From the NCBI GenBank assembly GCA_025765615.1, contig JAIVFJ010000180.1, forward strand, positions 62,001 through 126,000: a DNA stretch of 64,000 bases, given 5' to 3'. Below the pieces are notes generated by a model. That model did no database searches, was not told the origin of the DNA, and was given only the letters and a program-made list of their open reading frames with translations. Both the position numbers and the translations under genes were made by a program. Below are positions 36,438 to 47,507 of this stretch, piece by piece (positions within the stretch are counted from its first letter, which is position 1; each line of letters opens with the position of its first letter). Source of the DNA: Zopfochytrium polystomum. Taxonomy: Eukaryota; Chytridiomycota; Chytridiomycetes; Chytridiales; Chytridiaceae.

Positions 36438-38742
36438 AATCCAAAAGCAGCGCGGGGGGGTTCCCGCCACCGCAGCCATCACCGCAGAACTCACCAAGCG
36501 GCACATCAAAGATATCCCTCCGAATCGTAAAGCAGTACGAGCACGGCACGGGCCTGCGGGTCGGGCTGAGCAGCACGGCGGTCATCATGCAGCTCTGCCT
36601 GCTGGCGTCGAACGACAGGCTCGCAAAGCGCTCCCAGTACTCGACGGCCGACGCCGAGTCCATCAGCTCGTAAATGTACGTCGGCCGCCGCAGCAGGTCG
36701 TCGCGCGTCCACTGCGTCAGGAGCGAGAATTCTTTCCCCACCAGCGCGATCTCGCCCGTGCGCCGCCACACGACCGTCGGCGTGCCGGAGGAGTCGGTGA
36801 GTTTTTCGAATTCCTGCGTGTGTGGGGGGTTTTTTTTTTTTTTTTTTTTTTTTTTTTGTTTTTGGAAGTGAGGGGTAAGTGAGGGGGACCGTTAAAAACA
36901 GGATAAAAGAAACAAGTCTATTTCGCGCGCGCGGCGAACCTTGAATCATCCGGGGGACGCGAAAACAAACGAAAACAAACGAAGAATTAAAGAAAAACCC
37001 CCCGAAACACTCACAAGCAAAGTCCGCTGGAAGCACTGCTCCATAAAGATCAAGTCTTCGTACGACAGGTTTACGATTTGCGCCATGAACGAAGGGCGGA
37101 ACTGGATCAGGGCGCGGCAGATTCGGATAATGTCTTTGCGGTCGAATCTGGAGGGGGGGAAGTTGGAGAGTAGAAAAGAGAGGAGTTGGGGTCGCGCAAC
37201 CTGTCAATCAAACAAACGGGGGGAAAAAAGGAAAGCGGCCCGCTCACGCCGAGTCGTTGCACAACCTTCCCTCACCTTTCTTTAATGTACTTGACCAGAT
37301 GGTGGAATCCGCTAATGTAGTCGTACGGCTGCGTGACTTTCGCATAAACGTCCCGTATCGCCTCCCGTCTGGCCGCGTCGGAGCCAGATCTGTAGAGAAT
37401 CATGTGCCGCCGCGTTTTCGCGCGGTGTGGGAAGCCGCTGCCGCCACCTTGCTGGTGCTGGTTGTGCTGGAGGTGGTGGGGGGACTGGTGGTGCGAGTGC
37501 TGCTGCTGATGCTGTTGTTGGAGATGCTGCTGCTGCTGCCGATGCGAGTGCTGCTGCTGGAGATGCCGCAGCACGTCGGCGGACTGCAGGGACTGCTGCG
37601 CGTTCGGCGTGCCGCTGCTGCTGCTCCCGCTGTGGTGGTGGTGGTGGTGTTCGTGCAGGAACGGCGACACCGACGTGCCCGAGCCACCGCCGCCGCCGCC
37701 GCCATCGCCGATGGAGCTGTCGCCGCCGCCGCTGCCCCCGCGCCTACGCGGCTCGCCCCATCCCCCACCGCCGCCGAGCTCGACAGCCTGGAACGGGCTC
37801 TGCGACGCCGAAGGCTGCAGCGACGACGACGACGACGACGGCGCGTTCTGCTGGTTCGGGTACAGACTCATGCTCGACGCCTGCGCGACGGCGTTGTACA
37901 GCGCGATGGCGCTCGGGTCGATGGCCAGCAGCGCCGACGGGTCGTTCAGCATGCTGGACAGGAACGAGTACTCCAGGTTGATGGCTTCCGACCCAAACGC
38001 GCCGGACGCGGGCGGAGGCGGCGGCGCCGGTGGCGGCGCGGCTGTTGCTGCGCCAATGGCTTCGAGAAAGTGCGGTGAGTCGTCGCCCGCAGGAAAGAGC
38101 GTTCTGCCGCTCGAGCTGCTGCTGGTGGCGGTGATGTTGTCTGCGTCGGACCAACGGGGTGTGTGGGAGGAGGAGGAGGAGGAGGAGGAAGAGGCGAGAC
38201 CCGAGAATGCGGAACGGGAGGCGGGGTCGGCACGTGGCAGCGGCGGTGTGGCGACCGGATTGGGAGTGGCTGGCGGAACAGGTGTGGGCCCAAAAGGAGG
38301 GGTTCAGTTGTCAGTTGGCGTGGTGAGTGGGGGGCGAGAGTTGTTGAGTGAGTACCTGGGGTGTCCATCAGATACTTTGCCCGCTTGCGGACTCCGTCCA
38401 TACTGTGTTAGCCGTAAAAGCGTCGTCGAAGGGGGAGAAAGGAGTGAGTGAGTGAGTGAGTGTGTGTGAGAGTGTGTGAGGTGGCACGTGAGTGCGAGTT
38501 GAGGGTCTGGCTGGCTCGATACCCGCATACCCGCAACTGCAGCGCAGGAGAAGCCTTCTTACTCACCAAGTGCTGGCCATCCCCCTCTTCACGCACCGAC
38601 TGCACGGTCTCCGCTCGTCGCACACCACGTGGGATATTTGGCAGTGTATGCAGGCATGCGAGATCTTTTCTTTCCCAGCCGACGCCGCTTTACGGTCAGC
38701 TGTTGCGATTGGGGCGAGTCCGGCTGCGACTGGTACTCTTGC

Positions 38743-38777
<35 letters not shown>

Positions 38778-39197
38778 TTGCCGTAGGGGCAACGACGACG
38801 GAGGCGACGCGAGCGGCGGTTGCTGCTTTTGCTGCTGCTGCTGCTGTCGCCGGTACTGGCGCTGGTGCTGCGGGGTATCAAGGCCGTCCGAGCCATTGGG
38901 AGACGGGTCCTCCTCCTCCTCCTCGTCGGCGTTCTCGTCATTCTCGCCGTCGTCGTCGTCGTTGTCGTCGCCGTCGTCGTCATTCGTGTTGTTGTGCTGG
39001 TTGCCGCCTCTGCCGCTGCCCCTGCGGGAGGCGTGGTCATTGAGGAGAGGGTCGGCGCCACCGACGCCGTCGGCTCCACCACCGCCGCCGCCGCCGCCGC
39101 CGCCACCCATAGACAGGATGCCGCCCAAGGTGGCCGGGTCGCCAAACGAGAGATCGTCCGACGACGACGCGTCGACGCCGCGGTAGAGAGCGTCCAT
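36285..39197 (-). CDS. ERT1: ERT1/AcuK-type Zn2Cys6 transcription regulator, with an apparent frameshift
   Basis: Regulator of gluconeogenesis and non-fermentable carbon use. ATG 39197 starts a Gly/Asp/Glu-rich and poly-Gln exon ending in KRRRLGK. The zinc cluster ACIHCQISHVVCDERRPCSR and CVKRGMAST follow in another frame; the switch lies at an A4 run on the minus strand (38666-38669). The sixth Cys is completed across an intron (38567|38402), giving CMDGVRKRAKYLMD, an ERT1 hallmark. The next exons encode GSEAINLEYSFLSSML, poly-His/Gln/Ser linkers, and the PAS-like C-terminal domain (KVTQPYDYISGFHHLVKYIK, RFDRKDIIRICRALIQFRP, YIYELMDSASAVEYWERFAS, CSYCFTIRRDIFDVPL). A last small exon (36325-36285) adds AIVGNFLPLFEAR-TGA. 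DNA binding to CGG half-sites is family knowledge. Confidence 0.9.
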
Positions 39198-42079
39198 TGG
39201 GTCGCACAGGATGATAGATACCGCGCTCTAGTAAGAGGGGGAGAGGGAGCAAGGGGACGGTGGGGGTAGGTTACAGGCGAGAGTTGGTTGTTGCCTGGCT
39301 ACACGGTTTGGCGCGGTTCGTGAGCGAGCGGGACGATATATTCAGCAGGGAAGAAGCCAAGGAGGGCGATTGAGCAGACTAGTTGCGGGGGGTGGTGTGG
39401 GAGTGAGTGAGTGAGTGAGTGAGAGTGAGTATCGCGCCTGCTGCGAATGGCGAGAGAGGGAGAGACCGAAGACGGTGGCGGCGCCGCACGACGCAACGAC
39501 CTCCCACCAATCAAGGAAGAGAAAGAAAGAAAAAAAAAATGGCTTGGCCGTTGGACTCGCTCTGTCTCTGTCTCTGTCTCCATAAAATATGCACACACAC
39601 ACACACACCCACACACACACACTCCGCTCCCTCTCTCTCTCTCTCTCTCTCTCCCTCTTTTTCGAACCTCACACAACAAAGTCATGGATCTAAACAAAAA
39701 AAAAAATAAAATAATCCAACCGCTTCGCTTACATTTGCTAAAGTTTTCGTGGAGGCGACATTACATGCACTGAGAAGATGAAAAGGTGCGCGGTGTATTT
39801 GATATGTTTACATGTGTGTGTGTGTGTGTGTGTGTGTCTGTGTGTCGTTACATAGCGACGGGTCAGTAGCTTTCCCTCATAATGTGCAACGGCGCACCAC
39901 ATAAACAACCCGCCGCCCTCCACACGACTTCAGCACTGCTCCACGCGCTTTTATGACCTTCTAGTATTCGTCACCCCTATTTCTCTATCGAGATTGCCAA
40001 TTTCACTGCCGCCCTTTATCAACGCCTTTGTGCGAGTCGACCAATAGGCGCAACCAAAAAATCTATGCGTGCTTGTGGACACTTATCTTAATCGCGTTCC
40101 CAGATTTTTCAGAGTCATCCCGAACTTTCCCACATCTTCACCCTATGTTGCTACTGAGCTCTTTTGAGGCATAATATTTCCGACCGAGAATGCGCTTTCA
40201 GTTCCAACCCTACCCACCATGTCTCCGAGCTTACCGTTTTTTTTCCTGCCAACTGCTCTTTTCATGAGCAATTTACAAAGAACCCATTCTTCCTGGATAT
40301 CCCCTGCTCGACTGACCTTACTTTGCCATGCGTATGTACAAACTCTTGTGCGAATAAATACACACTGTGGGACACTAAATGCAAATTCATTTGACATAAC
40401 AAAACAGCTGACCTTACTAACACAAGCCCCCTGACTTGGAAGACCGATCAGCTCTTCAAAACTGTAAAAGTTGGGGCTATAGCAGAAACTGCGATTGTTG
40501 ACAGTAGAACCAAAGTTGCAGCACTTGATGGTGGAACAGAAATTGAAGCGATGGAAGGCAGGAGAAACCGCCGAGTTACAAAACCCAAACCAAGGATCAG
40601 CGGATAGAATATGACAGAATAAAACGGGCTTAACCGAACCAGTATCCTATCGGAGCCCTCTTAACCATATCCTAACCGAGCCTTAAGCGTTACCAAACCG
40701 TAACCAAAAATAGCAAAAAAGCTCTACCGAGGCACGGTTTATGACGGAATGGAATCGCTAACTTTGATTCGAAGAACATCTTAACCACAAGGCAAACCGC
40801 ACATAACCAGGCTAAGCAACTTGTTTTCCTTATCCTAATCATATCCTAACCGCACCGCTTACCCCATTTTGCCTTATCTTGAACCGCACTGAGGATAGGA
40901 TAAGCCGGATTGTGGTTTTATCCGCCTATCCTTGCACACACACATGCGCAAATATACAAACACACCCACAATTTATGACAGTTGGAACTAATAACTGGCT
41001 TGAAAACTGGCGCTTAGCCCTAAACATTGGCGCATTTCATTGGTTGAGGTAATGTTGACTTCTGGGGGAACAATAATTTCGGCTTAGGGATTGGGGGGGA
41101 AGGCGGGAGAAATTACATGGGGAACATGGATTTGAATTTAATTCGTTTTGATTGAGGCTGGCATCGGAAAAATCGGATAAAGGATATCCAGCATATCCGC
41201 TCTGGGGGATTTAGGTAAAGCCAGATCTGGAGCTCCTAGGAATCCGCTTCTCGGACTCGGAGCGACCAAGGATAGATAATTTACCGGTTAAGAATGCTGA
41301 TAATACATCCGACATCACAAAAACTGCCAAATCGGATGCAGATACTTATACTCTCCGTAACCGCAGGGTGCCAGCCTTCAGTTTTGATATGCCTCACTGT
41401 ATCATCATTCCCTTTGCCCACCCCGCACTCTCCACTTCACACTTGGCTAGTTTGCTGCAATCATCGCGGCTCTGGCAATTGGGCGCATTACGCACTGCGT
41501 CGTATCCATCCGTGTGCTTAACATTTGAAACAGCTATTGGTGCACCACCCACGGTAATAAGCACAAAGCCTCCTCAACCAATATAAGGTGATGAGGGGAC
41601 GAGAGAGAGTGACCTCATCGTTGTTCCAGCTGCATGTTCGACCCAAGCTCTGCTGCTTGGTCCGACTGTCTGCCGCTCTGTCTGCCTGGCTGCCTGTCTG
41701 TCTGTCTGTCTGTCTGACCTTCGGACCGTTCATTCCATATCCATTCCGTCCATGCAGAGAGATAGCAAAATACAGATTATCGCCGGCTTCTTCTGCGCGT
41801 CGCGGGCTGTTGCCCTTTTTTGGGGCTATCCAAAATAAAAAAAATTGTTTTGTGCACCTTGTTCCTGTCTGCCTGTCTGCCTGCCTCCCCCGCTGCCTGA
41901 TGGCCACTCTGTCACTCTGTTTGCTGCGCATGCTGGTTGCTCCTTTCCTAATGCGGCAACCGTTTTTCGGGCTGCCGGCGGCGACGACGACCGACGACGA
42001 CACAAACACGCAATCTTCGCCCTGTCTCTGTCTCCGTCCCTGTCTCTGCGTCGCTCTGTCTCTCTGTCTGTCTCCCACC

Positions 42080-42127
<48 letters not shown>

Positions 42128-42208
42128 CTCTCTACAATATATTTATACCCTCACCAACCTCCTTCCCCGCCTCCTCCTCAACCCCCCTCAGCAATAATTA
42201 ATCAGAAA
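39198..42208. other. Long intergenic region
   Basis: No supported gene. The (CA)n/(CT)n tracts near 39595-39655 and (TG)n near 39814-39838 precede about 1.7 kb of AT-richer sequence. Between 40600 and 40935 there are several related words (TATCCTAACCG near 40673 and 40847, ACCGAACC, TTACC and an inverted GGATAGGATAAG), suggesting a degenerate tandem array. (CTGT)n/(CT)n tracts at 41690-41715 and 42045-42125 lie upstream of the secreted-protein gene. Confidence 0.5.
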
Positions 42209-42766
42209 ATGAACCTCATTGCCGCCCTCGCCGCCGCCGCCGCCGTCGCCGTCGCGACCACCACCTCCCCTATCGCCGCCGCCCCGGCCCCGGCCCCCGA
42301 CGCCGCCGCCGACGCCCTCCAGAACCTGGCCGACGTCATCCACAACACGGCCGACGCCACGACCGTCTTCACCCCGGTCGCCCTCGCCCCGCCCCTCAAC
42401 TACCTCGCCGCCTCCAAGCTCATCCCGCGCATCATCGCCGGCTACAACGCAGACATCGCCGCCTACAACGCCACCGGGTGGGCGAACCACGTCCTCGACC
42501 AGTGCAGGACCTACAAGCTGTGCACCGCCGCGCTGAGCTTCCAAGGTGCGTTCGGTTGCGTTGGTTCCAGAGAGACCTCCCCAAAAATTAAAAAACAAAA
42601 CACTCACCTCTTCCACACAATAGCCCAGAACAGCGGCAGCACGGGCGGACAGTACTGGTTCGGCTACGTCTACAAGGGCGGCGCGGTGACCGCCGCCGAC
42701 TTTGAGCGCGACGACGACCCCGTCGACAACGTTAAGGACTCGTACGCCTTCACCGTCAAGGCTTGA
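42209..42766 (+). CDS. Small predicted secreted protein
   Basis: Two exons (42209-42545 and 42624-42766, intron 78 nt with GT…TAG ends) encode 159 residues. The N-terminus MNLIAALAAAAAVAVATTTS is a hydrophobic signal-peptide-like core followed by an Ala/Pro spacer (APAPAPDAAADA). The mature part has a helix-like segment with two Cys close together (DQCRTYKLCTAALSFQ) and a C-terminal half with GSTGGQYWFGYVYKGG and an acidic DFERDDDPVDNVKDSYAF stretch. There is one potential N-glycosylation site (NAT). I do not recognise the family. Size, signal peptide and isolation next to repeats fit an effector-like or cell-wall protein, which is inference only. Confidence 0.7.
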   Translation: MNLIAALAAAAAVAVATTTSPIAAAPAPAPDAAADALQNLADVIHNTADATTVFTPVALAPPLNYLAASKLIPRIIAGYNADIAAYNATGWANHVLDQCRTYKLCTAALSFQGAFGCVGSRETSPKIKKQNTHLFHTIAQNSGSTGGQYWFGYVYKGGAVTAADFERDDDPVDNVKDSYAFTVKA

Positions 42767-43124
42767 GAGTTTCCCCATTGCAAGCCCCCCGTCCCTACCG
42801 TCCCTTTTTTCGCCTCTGGGGCACCGTTCGTTTGTCAACGTCCCCGCACTTTTTTTCTCTTTATTCCGTGTTGCCTCTCTCGGACCGCGCTCCTCCCCCA
42901 AACCTCAAAAACCCTTGCACCGACCTCAATGAAAAAAAAAACCGATTTGGTTTTTTCCCTTTTCCCCGCTCCTGTTTAATGACACTTTGGAATTTGTGAC
43001 AGTTTGAAAACAGGAAAAACTTCAAAAAAAAAAAAAAAGACCTCTTTGGGCCCATGTTTATTCTGCTTGCTTTTCTAGTTCTTCCTGAGTTGTTTCCCAT
43101 CGCTCTTGAAAGAAAATCATGCGA

Positions 43125-43347
43125 GCGATTGATGTTACACTGGGTTTCTGTTCCACTATCCCAAGAATATTTGTCAAACCCGCGCTTGGGTTTGTGCTAC
43201 TGATGGCTCGCTCTCGCCGATGGCGCCGTGTTGAACAATAACCAAGTTGCCAGACATTTCCGCCTAACTCATACCACCGCGACAAATCCTCTTGTCTCCC
43301 ACCATCAGCCTGCGGCGGTTCAAATTGACACACCCAGGACATAACAC
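43125..43347 (-). repeat. Possible diverged copy of the 3.4/59-kb solo-LTR-like repeat
   Basis: The plus strand here (GTTTCTGTTCCACT, AATATTTGTCA, TGGCTCGCTCTC, GAACAATAAC, ending GACATAACA) follows the order of landmarks in the 59-kb copy (GTTTCTGTTCCACTT, AGTATTTGTCATC, GTGGCTCGCTCTC, GAGAACAATAACTG, CCTAACA). Between the landmarks it is strongly diverged. The assignment is tentative. Confidence 0.3.
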
Positions 43348-43866
43348 GGTACTTGATTATCAGCTGTTGTTATGGTCGTCATGGTCAACACAAGCTTTTG
43401 TGAGTGGCATTCTCCCAAACAGCGACAACAACGCATTACTCTCGCTACCAAAAGAAAAATCGATACAGGGCCAATCACCTGAGATCTCGTCTCGTCGATT
43501 TCTCCCGTCAGTTAATATCGACGCTCCCTTCTTTTTTTTTAATTTTTTTTTTTTTTGTGTTTGTTCTCGGGCAGGCCAACAGCCTTGCACCCTTATGGAG
43601 ATAGAAGGATGCGCTTTCGTTCAGCGTCGCGAGAAGCAACAAGTGATGGTTCGCACAAAGGATGGAAGCACGAGGGTTGATGACGAAACAGCGGTTGGTG
43701 TAAACAGGGCTGCACTGAGCCAAACCCACAACGTGCAACAGACACATCTGTTTGCTCGGTGGCGTAGTCCTCAATCCACGCAACCCCCTGCACGTTTCAC
43801 GAACTCCCGATCCTCCGTTGACCTTGTTGACGCGCTCTCCTTCTGTTCCCGCGACCTCAAGGATGA

Positions 43867-46130
43867 ATGTCCGTGCCGATCCAGTTCAAAGTTCACAAGA
43901 AGATCAAGGTCGCACCCTCCAAAGGCTTCGATCACGTCGTGAGCCGCGTATCCGCGGCATGGGGAGTCGCAACCCCTACCGAGCTTGAGTACCGCGACAC
44001 TGCGAACGGCCAAGTAAACGTGCTAAGCGCCGACGAGGATCTCGACGTCTTGTTCACGCAGAACTACGCGTGGGAACTGGTTTTGCGACGGCTATTTTCG
44101 CGTTTGGTGCATCGTTCTCTGACTTGGCTGACCCCGTTCCAGGTGTTGGCCGCAGCCCCTACCCCAGGCTCGACGTTGACGCCGCTGGCGAGGCCGTCTG
44201 CGGTTGGGGATGACCATGATGAAAAAATGTTCCCGCAAATAAAGGTACTAGATCTTGAACGAAGGCAAGGTTATGCAACTCCCATGACCTTTCCCCAAAG
44301 CACAGCCGATTGGACGGCCCTGATCTCCCCCGACTGGAAATGCAGAAAAACCGTGCGGGGACACCCGTTCTTCATCCATCCCAAGTGCAATTACCTCTTG
44401 CATCTTGAGGGTTCTGATTTTGCGCAAAGACAGGCATGCGAAAGCCACGTGGCGAGAGAGCTCTTTCACAACCTTCGACATGCTCTTATCAAGGAAAGCG
44501 CAATGCAAGCTTGACGGTCGCTATCCAATAGAAGAAGTTGCTGATGGACTCCATCCCTTTCTAGACGTAGAATGCCTATCTGATGCTGAGAAGTGGGGGT
44601 CAATTTCATGTCTGGACTTTTTCGTTAGGGGTTGATTATTTTACTATGTTCTGAAAAGGCTATGGAAAGAATGAAGACAGCCGACCAGTTCGCTGACATT
44701 GTTGTTCTTGAGGTGAGTTTTCACTTCCGTTACCTTGAACGATTGGTAATCTCTTTCAGTGGGAACGCCTTACAGATGAAAGCGGAGAAGGGCTTTGATA
44801 TTCTTCCCGTTTTGCTGTCTGAGCGAACAATCGGCACCGTGAACAGAAAAAACTGTCGTGTGACAAAGAAGCTGGAGTTCAAGCTGGACGACTTCCCAGA
44901 CAAACTGCATCTACATAGACTGAGCCCCAAGCAGCAAACCGTTCGTAAAGTAGTCGAGCTGGTGTTCGAGCTCCAAGGTCCAAAGGCGGATCCCGAGAGA
45001 GAGATCGACAGGTACTGATTGATTCGCACTTGGAACAACATCGCATTGATGCCTGCAGTACGCAGAATCGTTGTCGCTGCAAGAGAAGTTCGGAATCGCC
45101 GACTTGCCGAAAAAATCACCAAAGAACCAGCACCTGTGATTTTTTTTGCCGCGGGACAAACTCCTTGAGCTTCGCATTTGGCTTCAACCTCTTGCAGGCG
45201 AGATGGAGATCGAACGCGCTCGGCTCATGAAAACCTTTCTGCCAGGCACCCGAAAATGGTTGATAGTTCAAATATTGGATCTCCTACTGCGGCAGTCCGA
45301 ACACATCAACAAAATTTCAGAACGTCGGGCAAGCTTCCTGCCGCGTCCGAAAAAATGGCTTGACAGCCGGGGCAGGCCTTCAGTGTCGTCCACAAGCCCT
45401 TCAACGCCGGTTGCCCGTGAGGACAGAGTGTTTTGGTTGCGTGGAATTGCGGGCGTCGGCAAATCTGTGATGGCTGCGCTCATAGAGCAAGAACTGCAAG
45501 CTCGCAGCCTTCTTGGCGGGCAATTTTTTTGCAAGCACGATGAAGATTGTCGAAGCAGCAAGATATGTTAAGTGGCGCTGACCTGTGCCGCAACGATGTT
45601 TGGACGAAGCCCTGGAGCAGACGTTGGGACACTTCCTGACGACTCACCTTCATCACCTCCTTCAAGCGTGTTGCCTTCTTCGATGCTTGCCAGGTGCTAT
45701 TCCCAGTATGAAGGCTCTTCTGGCCTTGCGTCCCCATCTTAAAGTCTTACCCCCAGGATGAAATCGTCGGCCTTCACGTACTTCTTGAAGATGTCGTGCG
45801 CGTCGTACAGAAATTTGGCACTCCCATCCAGGAATACCCTCTGCAGGTCTACTTCGCGGCTGTGCCTTTCGCCCCGACGTACTCGGCCTTTCACCGGCTG
45901 TTCATGCAAAGCGCCTCCAAACATGAAGAAAAGCCGAGTATCCAGTTAGGCGGCGCAAAGGTTCTCGAGGGGCATACCAACCGCGTCACATGGGCGGTTT
46001 TGAGCCCCGACGGGAAGTTCATCGCCGGAAGCTGGGACAAGACGGTTCGAATCTAGGACGCGGCGACTGGCGAAGAGCTGCACAGACTTGCTGGGCACTC
46101 TGGCCACGCTAATTCAGTTGCCAAGGATTC
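43867..46130 (+). pseudogene. Broken NACHT-WD40 NOD-like receptor gene
   Basis: Fungal NLRs of this type act in self/non-self recognition and programmed cell death. From ATG 43867 the frame encodes a PB1-like start (VPIQFKVHKKIKVAPSKGFD … YRDTANG…DEDLDVLF) and a segment of unknown fold to a stop at 44514. Open pieces continue in shifted frames (DGLHPFLDVECLSDAEKW at 44540-44590; a 128-residue piece at 44632-45018). From 45146 a classic pre-NACHT block (LMKTFLPGTRKW) and the NACHT nucleotide loop GIAGVGKS (45443-45466) with GGQFFCKHDED appear, stopping at 45571. From 45745 the frame reopens with PLQVYFAAVPFAPTYSAFHR, then a WD40 repeat (VLEGHTNRVTWAVLSPDGKF) ended by TAG at 46054-46056 where Trp is expected. 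A second repeat start (LHRLAGHSGHANS) follows. Some breaks may be introns, but the WD40 stop and missing Walker B region mark a pseudogene. Confidence 0.8.
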
Positions 46131-47507
46131 GCGGCTTTTCTCAAACCATCACTGACCTGGCGGACAGCCCGAGCGGGGGTCTTTTGAACTGTGTCGATGC
46201 GTGGCGCGCAGTCGTACTTCAATTTGCGAATTCCGGAGATGCAGTCCTTTTTAACAGGAAAATTGCACCGCCACCGACAAGGACGAGCTGGAAGCTGTCA
46301 TTGAAGGCCGATGGGGTAACGTCCGGCCAAACGGGAGTCAGGTTCTGGCTTCCTCCAGACTCCAGACTTTCGCGGTACCCGCCTCCTCGCAAACAGACAA
46401 CACCTGGCCGAGTTCGGGCCGGACACGCCCCCCTTCTTCGTGCGTACGACGCCAGCGCCCGCATCCACCTGGCCTTGCCCATGCGATAGCTGCAGCGCCG
46501 TCTCCCGCCGCCCGTAAATCTGGGGCGGACTCGCCAGAAAACAACTTTCGGTACTGTAAAATGTCGTGAAATCGCGCATGGTGAGCACACACGGAGCCGC
46601 CGATGCTCTCAGGTGGTATGAATTCATTGCCAACGCTCAATTCCAGAAACTTCAAAAAAAAACATGTTCAATTTGGGAAGCGAGAGAGTGACTCAGGAAA
46701 GCACTCGCGATTCGGAAATGCGATCCAGAGGTTGAATCTCGGAAATGCAACGCAATAGATGATCTCTATGAAACCTTTTTTTTTTTTTTTTTTTTTTTTT
46801 TTCTCTTTCCTCCTTGGAGGTTTTGGGTGGATGTTACAGACGGGATCTCTGCGGCGGCGTGCATCGCTCGCGCGTGCTCTCAACCCGGGGAGGACGCCCG
46901 AAGTCGCTCTCTGTTTTTGGGACGGTCGGCTGGACGCGGAGTGTCGTCGTTTGCACACTGTTACTTGACGAGGGGGCATCACTTTCAGAACAGTCTTACG
47001 CCAGTCACCAGCTACCTTGCCGCCCCAGGCCGCAAAAGGGGACGGGTCATAAAAAGTTGCACAGATACTTGTGGCTGTGAGAGTTGGATTTTAACTATAT
47101 TTACTACCGAACAACGAAGGGGGGGAAAAAAAAAACGGAAACATCGCTGGTGCTTTCCTTCATTTCAGGCAATCCCAAAGGCACCAGATAGCAACTGAAA
47201 AAAAAGACACATCGAAAAGAAGTGCGTGCAACTAACTTGGGAATAACCGAACAAGGCCGTAAAAAGTAACACTGAAAAACTGAAAGGGGGGAGGGGGGCG
47301 GAGTCGGCACAACGGCTGTCTTAAGCCCAGACTGTGCTCATGATCAGGTCAGTCTCGGTGGACGTGACGCGCGCAAGTGAGTAACACACAAACACCAAAG
47401 AAAAAGAAAAAAAAAGAGAAGAGAAACAGAACCAACTTGACGCACGCCCCGCGTTCCACCAAGGGGTAACCCACCAACTGTCCCAAAAAAAAAACACTCA
47501 CTCACGC
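46131..47507. other. Intergenic region after the NLR relic
   Basis: The first few hundred bases may be decayed WD40 sequence, but no repeat can be read. A poly-T run of about 27 lies at 46776-46802. The rest shows no gene; the last 200 bases are the 3' flank of the dioxygenase gene. Confidence 0.5.

Noticed and set aside
36166..36771. Read-through end of ERT1 into poly-Phe
   Set aside because: A GTGAGT donor after FDVPL and a small exon giving AIVGNFLPLFEAR-stop explain the family C-terminus better than translation of the poly-A tract.
37257..38078. 273-codon plus-strand frame opposite ERT1
   Set aside because: Leu/Val/Arg-rich mirror of Gln/His/Ser repeats in the ERT1 linker exon.
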